Positions 20,875 to 29,703 of a stretch of DNA of 29,703 nucleotides are shown piece after piece; within the stretch, counting starts at the first letter, position 1, and each line of letters starts with the position of its first letter. The notes under the pieces were generated by a model. That model had not been told where the DNA came from and searched no databases. It saw only the letters and a program-made list of their open reading frames with translations. Origin of the DNA: Ophiostoma sp. CBS 140.51 (taxonomy: Eukaryota > Ascomycota > Sordariomycetes > Ophiostomatales > Ophiostomataceae); contig JANSLP010000377.1 of NCBI GenBank assembly GCA_029298735.1, positions 1 to 29,703 of the forward strand. The letters run 5' to 3'. Position numbers and translations under genes: made by a program.

Positions 20875-22724
20875 ATGACTGCAACCGTTGATGAACCACG
20901 ATTGGAGAAGTCTATGTCGGGGGCCGTACAAGATGTTCACTCCACACATGCCGGGGAGATCATCACCTACCCTGCCGAGGAGGAGGCCAGCATTCGGCGG
21001 AAAATTGACTGGAGACTCCTTCCCCCTCTGGCCTTGCTTTATCTGATATCGTATCTGGACCGAACGAATAGTTAGTGCAAACTTTCCGGTTGACTTTCCC
21101 ACTATCGCTGCGTGATATGCTAACGTGGTCTAAGTGGGAAATGCCGCCATCATTGGTCTCAAGACGGACTTGCACCTATCCCCCACGCAGTACAACTTGT
21201 GCAACTCTATCTTCTTTATTCCATATTCGCTGTTCGAGATCCCGTCCAACCTTGTCCTTAAGTTTATCAAACCCTCTACATTCGTTACAATCATGATGGT
21301 GTCATGGGGTATTGTTGCGACGTAAGTTATCTTGCCGCCAACTGGTGTACCAGGTGCTACTACATATCAAATATACGGAATCTAATGGTTCAACTAAAAA
21401 TGCAGACTACAAGGCATCGTGCAGAATTTCGCCGGGCTCATGGTTGTTCGTGTCTTTCTTGCTATCTGCGAGGCCGGGTTTTTCCCGGCCGCTAGCTACC
21501 TCCTCACCATGTGGTATCGTCGCAGTGAAATTCAAGTCCGCGCCAGTATTTTCTATTCCGCCGGTGCTCTATCTGGTGCTGTTTCGGGGCTGCTTGCATA
21601 CTTGCTTCAGCTCATGAATGGCGTTGCCGGCTTGGAGGGCTGGCGCTGGCTCTTTATACTCGAGGGCATCATCACCGTACTAGTTGGATGCTCTATCAAA
21701 TTCTGGCTCCCCGATAGCCCGTCAGACTGCAGTTTCCTTTCAGATGACGAGAAGATTATAGCCACACAACGCCTCCAATACGACATTGGTACCCATGGAG
21801 GCAGGTACAATGAAAACCAAAAGTTCAAGTGGAAGTATGTCCGCCTGGCACTTCTCGACTACAAAGTGTGGCTTATTGTCGTTGTTTACTGGGGATGTGC
21901 CATTCCCATCTACGGGTGAGTCATTGTCACTCTTTTCTAGTGTATCATTGCAGTGCCTGCCACGCATTGAGTTTCTAACAAGGTTCAGTTTCATTTACAC
22001 GCTTCCAACGGTCATCAAAGAGCTTGGGTATACTGCAGAGATTGCGGTGAGTAAAGTCTGGTTTTATGCTTCCCATTCTAACACACACTAACCATCATAG
22101 CAACTCATGACGATTCCTGTATATGTGGCCGCTGTCATATCGTTAAACGTAGCCGCGTTCTTATCTGACAGGTCAAAGAACCACGATCGTTCACTTTATG
22201 TCATTTGGTCACTGATGATTGGAGGCCTCGGTTTAATTGGTTTGATAGCTGTACCAAAGGGCAAAGTGCCAGGTGTCCTTTATTTTTTCCTCTTCCCAGT
22301 TGCTATGGGGCTCTACTGCATTGTATGTGGTACTGTCGCATGGGTTGGTGAGTATCTCTTCCTCCTCCTCGGCCAAAAATAACATTTAGGAATGACACTG
22401 ACTCACATTACAGCAAACAACCTTGCCGGGCCATGGAAACGATCCACGGGCATGGCACTCATGATCTCTGTTGGCAATCTTGGTGGGGTCGCTGGTACAA
22501 ACATATACCTTTCAAAAGAAGCTCCTGAATACTGGACAGGTTACGGTGTGTCTCTTGGCGTTGTTGTCGTGTCACTGGTAGCTGCCCTTTTCCTTCGTTA
22601 CAAGTTCAAGGCTTTGAACAAGGCTAGAGATGCCATGCCAGTGGAGGAAATATACGCCAACTATACGGAAGAGGAACTCGAAGAGCTTGGTGATGACAGC
22701 CCTCTCTTCCGTTACGCCATCTAG
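20875..22724 (+). CDS. MFS transporter, anion:cation symporter (Dal5/allantoate permease-like) family
   Basis: Predicted 502 aa plasma-membrane proton symporter for an organic anion such as allantoate, a vitamin or another carboxylate; the substrate cannot be assigned. Exons are 20875-21070, 21135-21321, 21406-21915, 21989-22046, 22101-22347 and 22414-22724. The five introns (54-84 nt) have good donors (GTTAGT, GTAAGT, GTGAGT x3) and restore one continuous frame. ACS-family hallmarks are LISYLDRTN-MGNA at the first helix (residues about 57-69), RVFLAICEAGFFPA (143-156) and GWRWLFILEG (206-215) before helix six. The late segment has ANNLAGPWKRSTGMA, also typical. The length fits a 12-helix protein. 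Third codon positions are less C-biased than in the RGS gene. It is divergent from the broken amidase, suggesting that the pair once took up and hydrolysed a nitrogen source. Confidence 0.92.
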
Positions 22725-24283
22725 GTAGTTTTCCCCGTTGATAACGTATGAAGCAAAGTACTTGAATTGCACATGTTTTTTTTCATATGTTTATATTCCT
22801 CACTGTAACAAATTCTCTATTCGTAACTTTTTTTTTAAGTTGAGCTTAGCTAGTAAACATCAGTCGCTTATCAACTCCAAAAAAAGATGTTACGGAGTTG
22901 ATTCAATTCTACTACGATAAGCATAAGGAGGGTTTTTTTCCCTATTAAAGCCATGTAGAAACAGATTGAAGCACAAGGATACTACTCTTTTCTTAAGAAC
23001 ACGCCTGCGGCCACCCAGCTTCGTTTGCGTTGACGGACCAGTCTTGAATAAGGCATCCGGGAAAGGTGGTCAAAAACTCTTTTTTATACATAGCCCGATG
23101 CCCGAACTCTTGCCGCCGTTGTCGCAGTAGGGATATCATAGAATGACAATCTATTCCGTAGGGTCTTGGAAGCTTTTTTCTACCGCTTTTCCGGTTGTTT
23201 TGTTTGTTTCTTGTTAGCTGCCTCAGGCTGCCAACCAGTCTTTTTGCCGGTGATTTGTCCAGCTCTGCATCCCGACAAACATGTAGGGATGTGGGGTATG
23301 GAGGACAGAGAAAGAAGACAATTGCGGGGTATCAACGATGGCGTGTCAGTCCAAAAAGAACCACGCAAAATCATCTCTTATGCCGAGGTCGTCATGAGTA
23401 GCCTTAACTCGAGAGAAGGCACCGCAGTCTATGTTGGATCGAGGAGCATGTAAACACCCGCTCAATTTGTTTATTCCTAGTAAAGCAGTACTTTGTAGAG
23501 AACAACGAAGAGTACCGCCACGAACTACGGGCTTCCTAGGTCCAAAGTTGATTTGGTGAGGTGTTACGATTACTGCCTTCACAAAGCAGGGAGGGTGAAG
23601 GAGACAAAGGCAAATAGCACTTTTCGGTTTACCTTCCTGGCGCTTGTTTTGTTTGTATGGAGCGTAGGCTGAACATCCTCTCCTCCCTCCTCTGGTCTCT
23701 CAAAATAGAAAGGAGGTGTTGATATTGGCCGACCCCGGTGCCATTGCCCACATCCAGCCCCAGCACCCAGCAAAATACCAGGTTCTCCTGAACAGGGGCA
23801 CGATACCATCTCCCTGTCCAAGATACAAGGCACGGATATTGATAGTCCGCATAATTTGGTCTATGTCAATGACTCCGGTGTGCGATGGTTGATTTCTTGA
23901 TGGAAAGTGCGGGCCCGAAAGAGGAGGTTCTGGAGGTTCTGACCTATCGTTTGGTCTGACACCCAGACACTAAGGCCCTTTTGACAAGACATTGACTCGT
24001 GTTAGCCCGTATCAAGACAAGTCCCAAAAATGGTCATGAATCTCGTCCCAGTGACAGCTAGCGCGATGCCGACAGCGCGTCGAACCCCGTACTTTTGACG
24101 CTCTTCCCCATGCTTTCCGTCCCAAGGGTATTGAGGGTATCTCCCCATTTTTCGGGTCGATACACAAGCCTCCCGAAAAGCCCTGCGACACGGCATCACG
24201 GTCACTTCCATCACCGCAGCTCACTGCTTCGGACTACTGTGCTCCAATTCGACTTTGACTTGTCCAATTCGACGGCGACGACC
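22725..24283. other. Intergenic region upstream of the C2H2 factor
   Basis: About 1.56 kb with only short unconvincing frames. The first 200 bp is AT-rich and probably the transporter 3' untranslated region. A small GGAGGTTCT direct repeat lies at about 23925-23942. The last few hundred bases should hold the promoter and leader of the C2H2 factor. Nothing else was recognised. Confidence 0.55.
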
Positions 24284-27200
24284 ATGGCCACGATAATTGC
24301 ACAACCAGCACCGGCACCGGCAGTTGTGGCTAGCAATGAACGCGCCCGCCGTCCACGACGACAATACAAATGCGCATTCTGCCAGAAGGTGTTCAAGCGC
24401 AGCGAGCACTGCATACGCCACGAGCGCACCCACACAAACGAGAAGCCATTCTCCTGCCGATACTGCCGACGGTCATACTCGAGGAAGGATCTGGTCACTC
24501 GACATGAGCGTACCCTGCATGCCCAAGGCCAGGCCGAGCCTTCTCCGCTGCCTCCTACCAGTATCCCAGTCGAAAATGACGAGTCTGACTGTTCATCAAG
24601 TGACGTCGGCGCCGGCTCAGTCCCGGGTCGAAAGCGCCGCAGGATAGACACAGCCGTTCTGGGTATCGCCGACGACGCAGATCCACCACCGTCTGAATCG
24701 GATCTTCCTGGCGACAATGGAACGACCGATTCAGTCACGAATGCAGTCACGAATGCAGTCACGGATGAACTACGGACCCAAAGTCGAGCGCCGCCCCGGC
24801 AACCCGATGTTTACACAGGATTGCATTTCGGCGTATACGATGCCGCATCCCAGATATCCATGAGTATCGATTTGGATCAGACATCGAGGCACCCCGACGA
24901 GCACAGCAATGCATCTGAGCAGAACCATACTCAACTTGACCTGCAGCAACAGCCTCAACCACGGCAGGCTCACGAACTATACCCCTTTGCACAATATCAT
25001 GATACTGGGGCGCAAGCGAATGCCATCAACCAGAACTTGGATCCGCGACTTTTTGCTGCCTTTGAACCGGCCGACATGTCATCTTTCTTCACCCTCTCCC
25101 CGTTTGCCGCCGGCCTTTTTGACGTCGACCAGAACATGCCAAACATGGTAACGCCCGGCATGGCAAGCTACCAACCACTCCAAACTAACGTATCACCATC
25201 ACCATCAGCTTCACGCCCCGTTGCGGGCATTTCCCCGACGCCAGTACCGCCGGCGCACTCGCCGTACCAACTCCAGCAAGTGGAGGATCAAGTGAAGGAT
25301 CACGCAACATCAAACGGGTCTAACAATTCAGCTGCCAGAGCATCGCCGAGTAATTTGCCTCTTCTAGTCAAGGACGAGCCACCACGGATACCAAGCCTTG
25401 CAGCCGACAATGACTGGCATGCTTCGCTCTGTAAGGATCTCGCTGAGCGGTTAGAGGAGCCTAATGCCATGCAGGAGGTGCCGTCAGCAAAGCTCTTGCA
25501 AGGTTGCCTCACGAGCTTCCTGGACTGCTACTACAGACACCAGCCATTTATCCACTTGCCCACTCTGTCTGTCGCCAACACTCCTAGTCCGCTAATTCTG
25601 GGAATGTGTTGCATCGGTGCTCTTTACCGCCTCGACCGCCGTCGGGCAGAGAAGCTTTACACCCTCGGTACCAAGTCCATTGCTGGTGTACGTACCACAT
25701 GACCCGCCCCCTGCTTACCATTGATAAGAAAAGGCCTTTCCCTGACTTTCACTAACTTTGTCGTTCCACCTTCTGCAGGATGTACGGGCCTTCCTCGAAT
25801 CCTCAGCGGAACTACCATTGTGGGTAGGACAATCTGCGATGCTCCTGACCGCCTACGCGGCTCTGAGCGGCGATAAAGCCCTTGCGGGGTCCGTCATGGA
25901 AAGCAACGGCTTCTTCGCCTTGGTAAGCGAGTCCTTACCCAATCTACCACCTACCAACTGCCCCCATTAACACCTCTTCCCAGCTCTATGGCAAAACCCG
26001 CGTCGCCCTCGCAGCTCAAGACCCAGACATTACCAAAATGACTTGGGACGTGTGGATCCGGCGGGAATCCTGGAAGCGTCTCCTCGGCGGCATTTACGTC
26101 GCCAGCACGGTCCACCTTATCATCTGGGATACCAGCCCCTACGTCAACACCTCCCACGATCTCGAAATCGAAGTCCTCCACGAAGAATCCCTCTGGAACG
26201 CAAAGACGGGCGCGGAATGGGCCGACCTAACGGTCAACCAGCCACGGCAGGACTACCGCACGCTCAAAGACGGCCTCGCCTCCATCATGTCCGACAGTAA
26301 ACCCGACTCGCCTCGCATCGCCGCCTGTCGCCTTTCTCCGTTTACGGCCCTCCTCCTTATGCACGCCGTGGTAGTGCACGTCTGGCAGCTCGTGCAGGTG
26401 GCTCACACACTCTCCCCTCCCCCCTCGGGTGCCCTTGGCCGCGATCCGGTTTCATCTCTGCTCGTGAACTCGGCCTTCCGATCGCTGGCCCGGTCTCACG
26501 AGATGTTGGTTGGCGCAGAAGATCCCACGAGCGCGAGTCACGAAGAGGGTACGAGCCAGATATTCAATTGTCACGCCACGCTCAGGATGGCGTATATCCG
26601 CCTCTTCAGCGTGGCGCACGGGTTCGAGCGGCCGAGTCTCCTGGCGAGCTCTGATCCTGTGGCCGCAAAGGCGTTCGCGTCCCAGTTCGCGACGACCAAG
26701 TTTGAACGGAGTCCGCAGTTGTTCAATGCTGTTGTCAAGGCCTTTGAGGGGCTGAGTATACCGGTGCGCATGGGACATATGTTGGTGAGGAAGACGGCGG
26801 CGTTGAGGTGGAGTCCGGCGCATGCTATCAGTGGGTGGGATTGCTGTATGTTATTCCCTTTTATCTGTATATCCTTCTGTGCTGTTGAATGATGCGGGAA
26901 GAGAATGCTAACGTATAGGGGCAATCAGCGCTGTTCGTTTGTAAATGGGTGCATTCGGTCGAGATGGATCAGTTGAACGGTATCGAGCCAAGCCTGGCGG
27001 AGAACGAGCTGTTGGAGAACATCAAAGAAGTGCTCGAGGAGGCAGAGTATGACCCCGGGAAAAGCCAGTCGCTCGCTGCCGGTGTGGCGAGGACGTGGAG
27101 CTGGCTGCTTCAGGATGTGAGTACCAGTTGCCTTGCTACAGTTGCTGTTGGGTTTTGTTGGTTGCTGATGGTTGCTGACATTTGTTGCAGGTTTGGGTTT

Positions 27201-27334
27201 GGAGTATTACCCCTTTAATGGGAGCGGTCCTGGAGCAGATGGCAACTGCTTTTGAGCGTGTTCATGATGCGAATCAACGGCCGGGGACAAGAGTACCCTG
27301 CACCTTACAGCATCACCGCATACGAATTTATTAG
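24284..27334 (+). CDS. C2H2 zinc-finger transcription factor with fungal middle homology region
   Basis: Predicted 913 aa nuclear regulator. Exons are 24284-25687, 25779-25922, 25984-26845, 26929-27116 and 27191-27334, and the four introns are 61-91 nt with GT-AG ends. The frame is open upstream to 24095, but I start at the ATG in ACCATGG context just before the fingers. Finger 1 is C30-X2-C33-X12-H46-X3-H50; finger 2 is C58-X2-C61-X12-H74-X4-H79; they are joined by the classic TNEKPF linker. A Gln/Pro/Ser-rich region follows, including a 12-bp DNA repeat encoding VTNAVTNAVTDE. From about residue 398 an alpha-helical fungal transcription factor domain begins (LLQGCLTSFLDCYYRHQPFIHLPTL, then LILGMCCIGALYRLDRR). 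The last exon is short and the least certain. It lies between a transporter and a hydrolase, so it could regulate them, but this is inference. Confidence 0.88.
24732..24767 (+). repeat. 12-bp coding tandem repeat
   Basis: Three copies of CAGTCACGAATG, the last with one A-to-G change, lie at 24732, 24744 and 24756. The repeat stays in frame and encodes a VTNA-type repeat in the disordered linker of the C2H2 factor. Confidence 0.7.
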
Positions 27335-27405
27335 ACGGTCTGCAGCACCGGTGCGGGTAATTCAACGCATGACAAGATCAAACGTAGATCTACTCTAAAG
27401 CTACT

Positions 27406-28293
27406 CTACTCTACCTCCAATCCCTCCAAGAACTCCAACACAGCCCCCTGACACTCCTCCGCCGCCGTCGAGTAAATCTCATGCCCGCCCGTCTTAATCA
27501 GCCTCAGTCTTGCCGACGGTATCAACTCCGCCAGTTCCCTCATGCTCTCAACCGTCATCATGGCACTATTGGTCGGCGCCAGTATCAACATCGGCGTCCT
27601 AATCTCCCCCAGATACGGCCTCGAGTCGAGCCTACATAAAAACTCGGCATACCCGGCCAATCCTTCGCTCTCACTCTCGCTCACTCTGTCAATCCACCAT
27701 TGCCTGTACTCTGGGTCATTATTTGCCAGCGTGTTCTCACCGGCAGCTAAACTTTCTGCCCACCACCGCGCCCCTTTGGCTCTGATCCCCTCCGGCCAGG
27801 ACCGCTCCCCGAAAGCGAGAAATCTCTGTCCCGCTTTGGGGAGGTGGGTTGGGGAGGAGCAGATAATAATTGAGGAAACTCTGTCCGGGTATTTGGCCGC
27901 AAGGATCTCGGCTAGCATGCCGCTCGTGGATTCGCCTAGGAAGTGGACCTTTGCCAGGCCGAGCTGGTCCAGGGTGTCGATGATCTCGGAGATGATGGTC
28001 TCGACAGAGTAGTCATACTCGTCTTCTAGTTTAGGATGGGAGGAGGCGCCGTGGCCACGGAGCTCTCGGCGGATGACGTTGTATTTGCGTGACAAGGCAG
28101 GGACCCAGTGGTAGAAGTGCGCGGCTGTACGGCCGAAGCCGTGCTGGATCAGGATTGTTTCGGGGGCGGGGGAACACCAGCTGTCGGCGAAGGTGTCGTG
28201 GATGTAGGCTGTTGACTGGCCGTTGGGATGGTGAATAAATTGTCTGCGGAGGGGGAGGGATGGGAGGAGGGAGGGAGCGGTGCTGGAAGACAT
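27406..28293 (-). CDS. Alpha/beta-hydrolase fold protein
   Basis: Predicted soluble 295 aa single-exon hydrolase, complete from ATG to stop, in the broad group of 3-oxoadipate enol-lactonase/esterase-like enzymes. The HGFG oxyanion-hole motif is at 51-54. The strand-turn nucleophile is Ser122 in LGESTSGM, so the elbow reads G-x-S-x-S rather than G-x-S-x-G. The catalytic histidine is His271 in TGGHEIY. Where the acidic residue normally follows strand seven, the sequence reads APTNSAM without Asp, so the third triad member is unclear. No signal peptide is visible. The gene ends only 71 bp from the converging C2H2 factor, so their 3' untranslated regions probably overlap. The substrate cannot be inferred from sequence alone. 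Confidence 0.85.
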   Translation of the reverse strand: MSSSTAPSLLPSLPLRRQFIHHPNGQSTAYIHDTFADSWCSPAPETILIQHGFGRTAAHFYHWVPALSRKYNVIRRELRGHGASSHPKLEDEYDYSVETIISEIIDTLDQLGLAKVHFLGESTSGMLAEILAAKYPDRVSSIIICSSPTHLPKAGQRFLAFGERSWPEGIRAKGARWWAESLAAGENTLANNDPEYRQWWIDRVSESESEGLAGYAEFLCRLDSRPYLGEIRTPMLILAPTNSAMMTVESMRELAELIPSARLRLIKTGGHEIYSTAAEECQGAVLEFLEGLEVE

Positions 28294-28690
28294 GGTGAGA
28301 TGGGTGGTGTGGGAAGAGAGAGACGTTGCTGTTGTTGAGTCTAAGTCAAGTCAACCTTGGAATTCGGGCAGGTCAAGTAACAAGAGTTAGGTATGTGTTA
28401 ATTTTGTATTCGAGATGCGTAAGAGTGAATTGCAAACAGTGAGCATATCTTGGTCCCGGCACCTCACAAAATCCGCAGTCTGTGTTTATCTCGGTTGAGT
28501 GTCTCTGTGGCATTACCCCTACTCATGGGTTGCTTGCACGGGGTCTTGGGGTAGGGGGAATCCGTGCCTCACCTCGTAACTGTTACCCCACACTCAGTTT
28601 CTGTATACTTAGTCCAAATTAGAGGCAGAAATTTCTAAAGTCAATGTTAGAGGCACAGGTTCTTGGGCTCAAGATCTTGTCTGCCCAAAC
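28294..28690. promoter_or_regulatory. Promoter region of the hydrolase gene
   Basis: About 400 bp between the hydrolase start and the dehydrogenase relic. CCCCTAC (28516-28522) and GTAGGGG (28551-28557) form a 7-bp inverted repeat whose arms contain stress-element cores (CCCCT/AGGGG). No gene is visible. The missing N-terminal half of the dehydrogenase would be expected here but is not recognisable. Confidence 0.4.
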
Positions 28691-29334
28691 ATGGACAAGC
28701 AGCGTAGCTACGACTCCCGCATAGCCTCGCACGATCCAACAGCACGCTTCGCCGATGCTTCCGTCTCAGGCGAAACCCTCGGAGCCGAAAATGCCACACT
28801 GACTTTTATGCTCGGCAGCTCCAAGTCCTCACCCCAGTTTCCTCTGCTCAACTCCCTTCTCAGTCTAATGGGGCGCACCGTCGTCCCCTGTGGCTGTCCT
28901 GGATCCGGACTCATGGCCAAGCTGTGCAGTAACTCTTTCTCCGGGTTGATAGCGCTTCCTACAGCCGAGGCGATGAATATCGGGATGCGGCCGGGAATGG
29001 ATCCCAGGCTGCTTGCCAAAGTGTTTAGCAGTAGTGCGGCGCAGAGCACGATTTGTGACAAGTCAAAACCGGTTTCCGGGCGTGATGCCCAACGCACCGA
29101 GTAGTAATGGCTATAGGGCGGGGATTCAAAGTGCAGCTGATGAAGAAGGACTTTGGGCTCGCGGTCAAGGCTGGGAGGGGAGTGGGAGCAAAGATGCTGC
29201 CTGGGGAGGTGGGGTTGAAGGGTTACGAGTACGCTAGTCTGGATAACAGGTGTAGGGATCTGGATTTGGGAGTGGTGTTCAGGTGGCTGGGGGGTGGTGA
29301 GGAGTGGGAGCAGAAGTTGGCGAAGAAGGAGTAG
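28691..29334 (+). pseudogene. Relic of a 3-hydroxyisobutyrate dehydrogenase-type gene
   Basis: The family oxidises 3-hydroxyisobutyrate or related beta-hydroxy acids with NAD(P). The linker and C-terminal domain are recognisable: IASHDPTARFADASVSGETLGAE, then ATLTFMLGSS, the catalytic-lysine segment GSGLMAKLCSNSFSG, GMRPGMDPRLLAKVF and AQSTICDK. The reading frame then changes. NAPSSNGYR appears in a second frame (about 29060-29125), and GFKVQLMKKDFGLA through the stop at 29332-29334 appears in a third. That means two frameshifts, near 29055-29075 and at about 29126. The N-terminal NAD-binding Rossmann domain (GxGxMG motif) is absent, and the usual D-x-PVSGG motif reads DASVSGE. The homology probably starts near 28715. 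This cannot make a working enzyme. Confidence 0.85.
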
Positions 29335-29703
29335 GCAGATGTTGTGTGGTAGAGTACCCCACGATGGTTCGATCTAGTGTCAGGTCTGGAATCGAGGCCG
29401 ATGCACCCCACACGCGTTTGAGACGGAGAAGTTGCTCAGAGGTGCCCACAGCCGGAGTTATATAACACGTTGAAAGTTTGTGTCTGTTATGGAAGTCACC
29501 AAGCTACCAAAGGTCCAAAAATTTTACGTCTTGGACAGCTAAGCAGGTCAGCACAGCATACACGAAAACCAAACATAAAGAATCAATATGATACGCATAC
29601 ATCTGCGGTGAAATATTAGAAAAGTTATAATTCTTTCATGTACAATTTATGTTGTTATGTGTATAGAAAATAAATAAATATTTTAATAAAGAGTTCTAAA
29701 ATG
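29335..29703. other. AT-rich gene-free right flank
   Basis: After about 29450 the sequence becomes strongly AT-rich, with AAATAAATAAATATTTT-like text near the end. No ORF or recognised element is present. It may be the edge of a repeat or AT-rich block that continues outside the window. Confidence 0.5.

Noticed and set aside
23166..23833. Short frames between the transporter and the C2H2 factor
   Set aside because: 95 codons or fewer, no motif, no splice-linked continuation. They could not be supported as genes.
24095..24283. 63-residue N-terminal extension of the C2H2 factor
   Set aside because: Low similarity to any domain, and a better ATG (ACCATGG context) lies immediately before the DNA-binding domain.
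28708..29097. 129-codon frame antisense to the dehydrogenase relic
   Set aside because: The plus strand carries unmistakable dehydrogenase family motifs. The minus frame has none.
29341..29405. GGTTCGATC resembling a tRNA B-box near 29365
   Set aside because: The conserved CC after the B-box is missing, no A-box lies at the right distance, and no cloverleaf could be drawn.

Overview
The window looks like nuclear DNA of a filamentous ascomycete (Pezizomycotina). Introns are short (52-91 nt) with GTRNGT-type donors and CTAAC/CTGAC-like branch sites. Gene starts are preceded by pyrimidine-rich promoter tracts and CA-rich leaders. The protein families are typical fungal ones: Zn2Cys6 and C2H2 regulators, RTA1, an RGS protein with a membrane tail, an ACS/Dal5-type transporter and a fungal amidase. 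I cannot name the species. No rRNA, tRNA, CRISPR array or intact transposon was seen.

Layout, left to right. 1-684: AT-rich flank without genes. 685-3216 (-): Zn2Cys6 transcription factor, divergent from 3843-4823 (+), an RTA1-family seven-helix membrane protein with one intron. Their shared promoter holds three CACGGCG boxes spaced exactly 11 bp apart. 4824-16092: an unusually long stretch (11.3 kb) with no gene I can support, but with strand-switching pyrimidine/purine tracts and several small repeats. 16093-17377 (+): RGS-domain protein with three C-terminal membrane helices (Rax1/RgsB-like architecture). 17999-18857 (-): secreted protein with eight cysteines, family unknown. 19068-20329 (-): amidase-signature gene with all three catalytic residues but no C-terminal third. 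20875-22724 (+): ACS-family MFS transporter with five introns, divergent from the amidase across a GATA-rich 545 bp promoter. 24284-27334 (+): C2H2 plus fungal middle-homology-region transcription factor with four introns. 27406-28293 (-): alpha/beta hydrolase. 28691-29334 (+): 5'-truncated, frameshifted relic of a 3-hydroxyisobutyrate dehydrogenase. 29335-29703: AT-rich flank.

How the parts may fit. The right third (amidase, transporter, transcription factor, hydrolase, dehydrogenase relic) resembles a small catabolic cluster for uptake and hydrolysis of an amide or carboxylate, probably under nitrogen control. It seems to be decaying, because the amidase and the dehydrogenase are both damaged. 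The left pair (Zn2Cys6 factor and RTA1 protein) looks like a regulator-effector pair. The RGS protein is the most strongly codon-biased gene, and the 11 kb of apparent non-coding DNA upstream of it is the least explained part of the window.

Exon boundaries were read by eye from splice motifs, reading frame and remembered family patterns. They are predictions, not transcript evidence.
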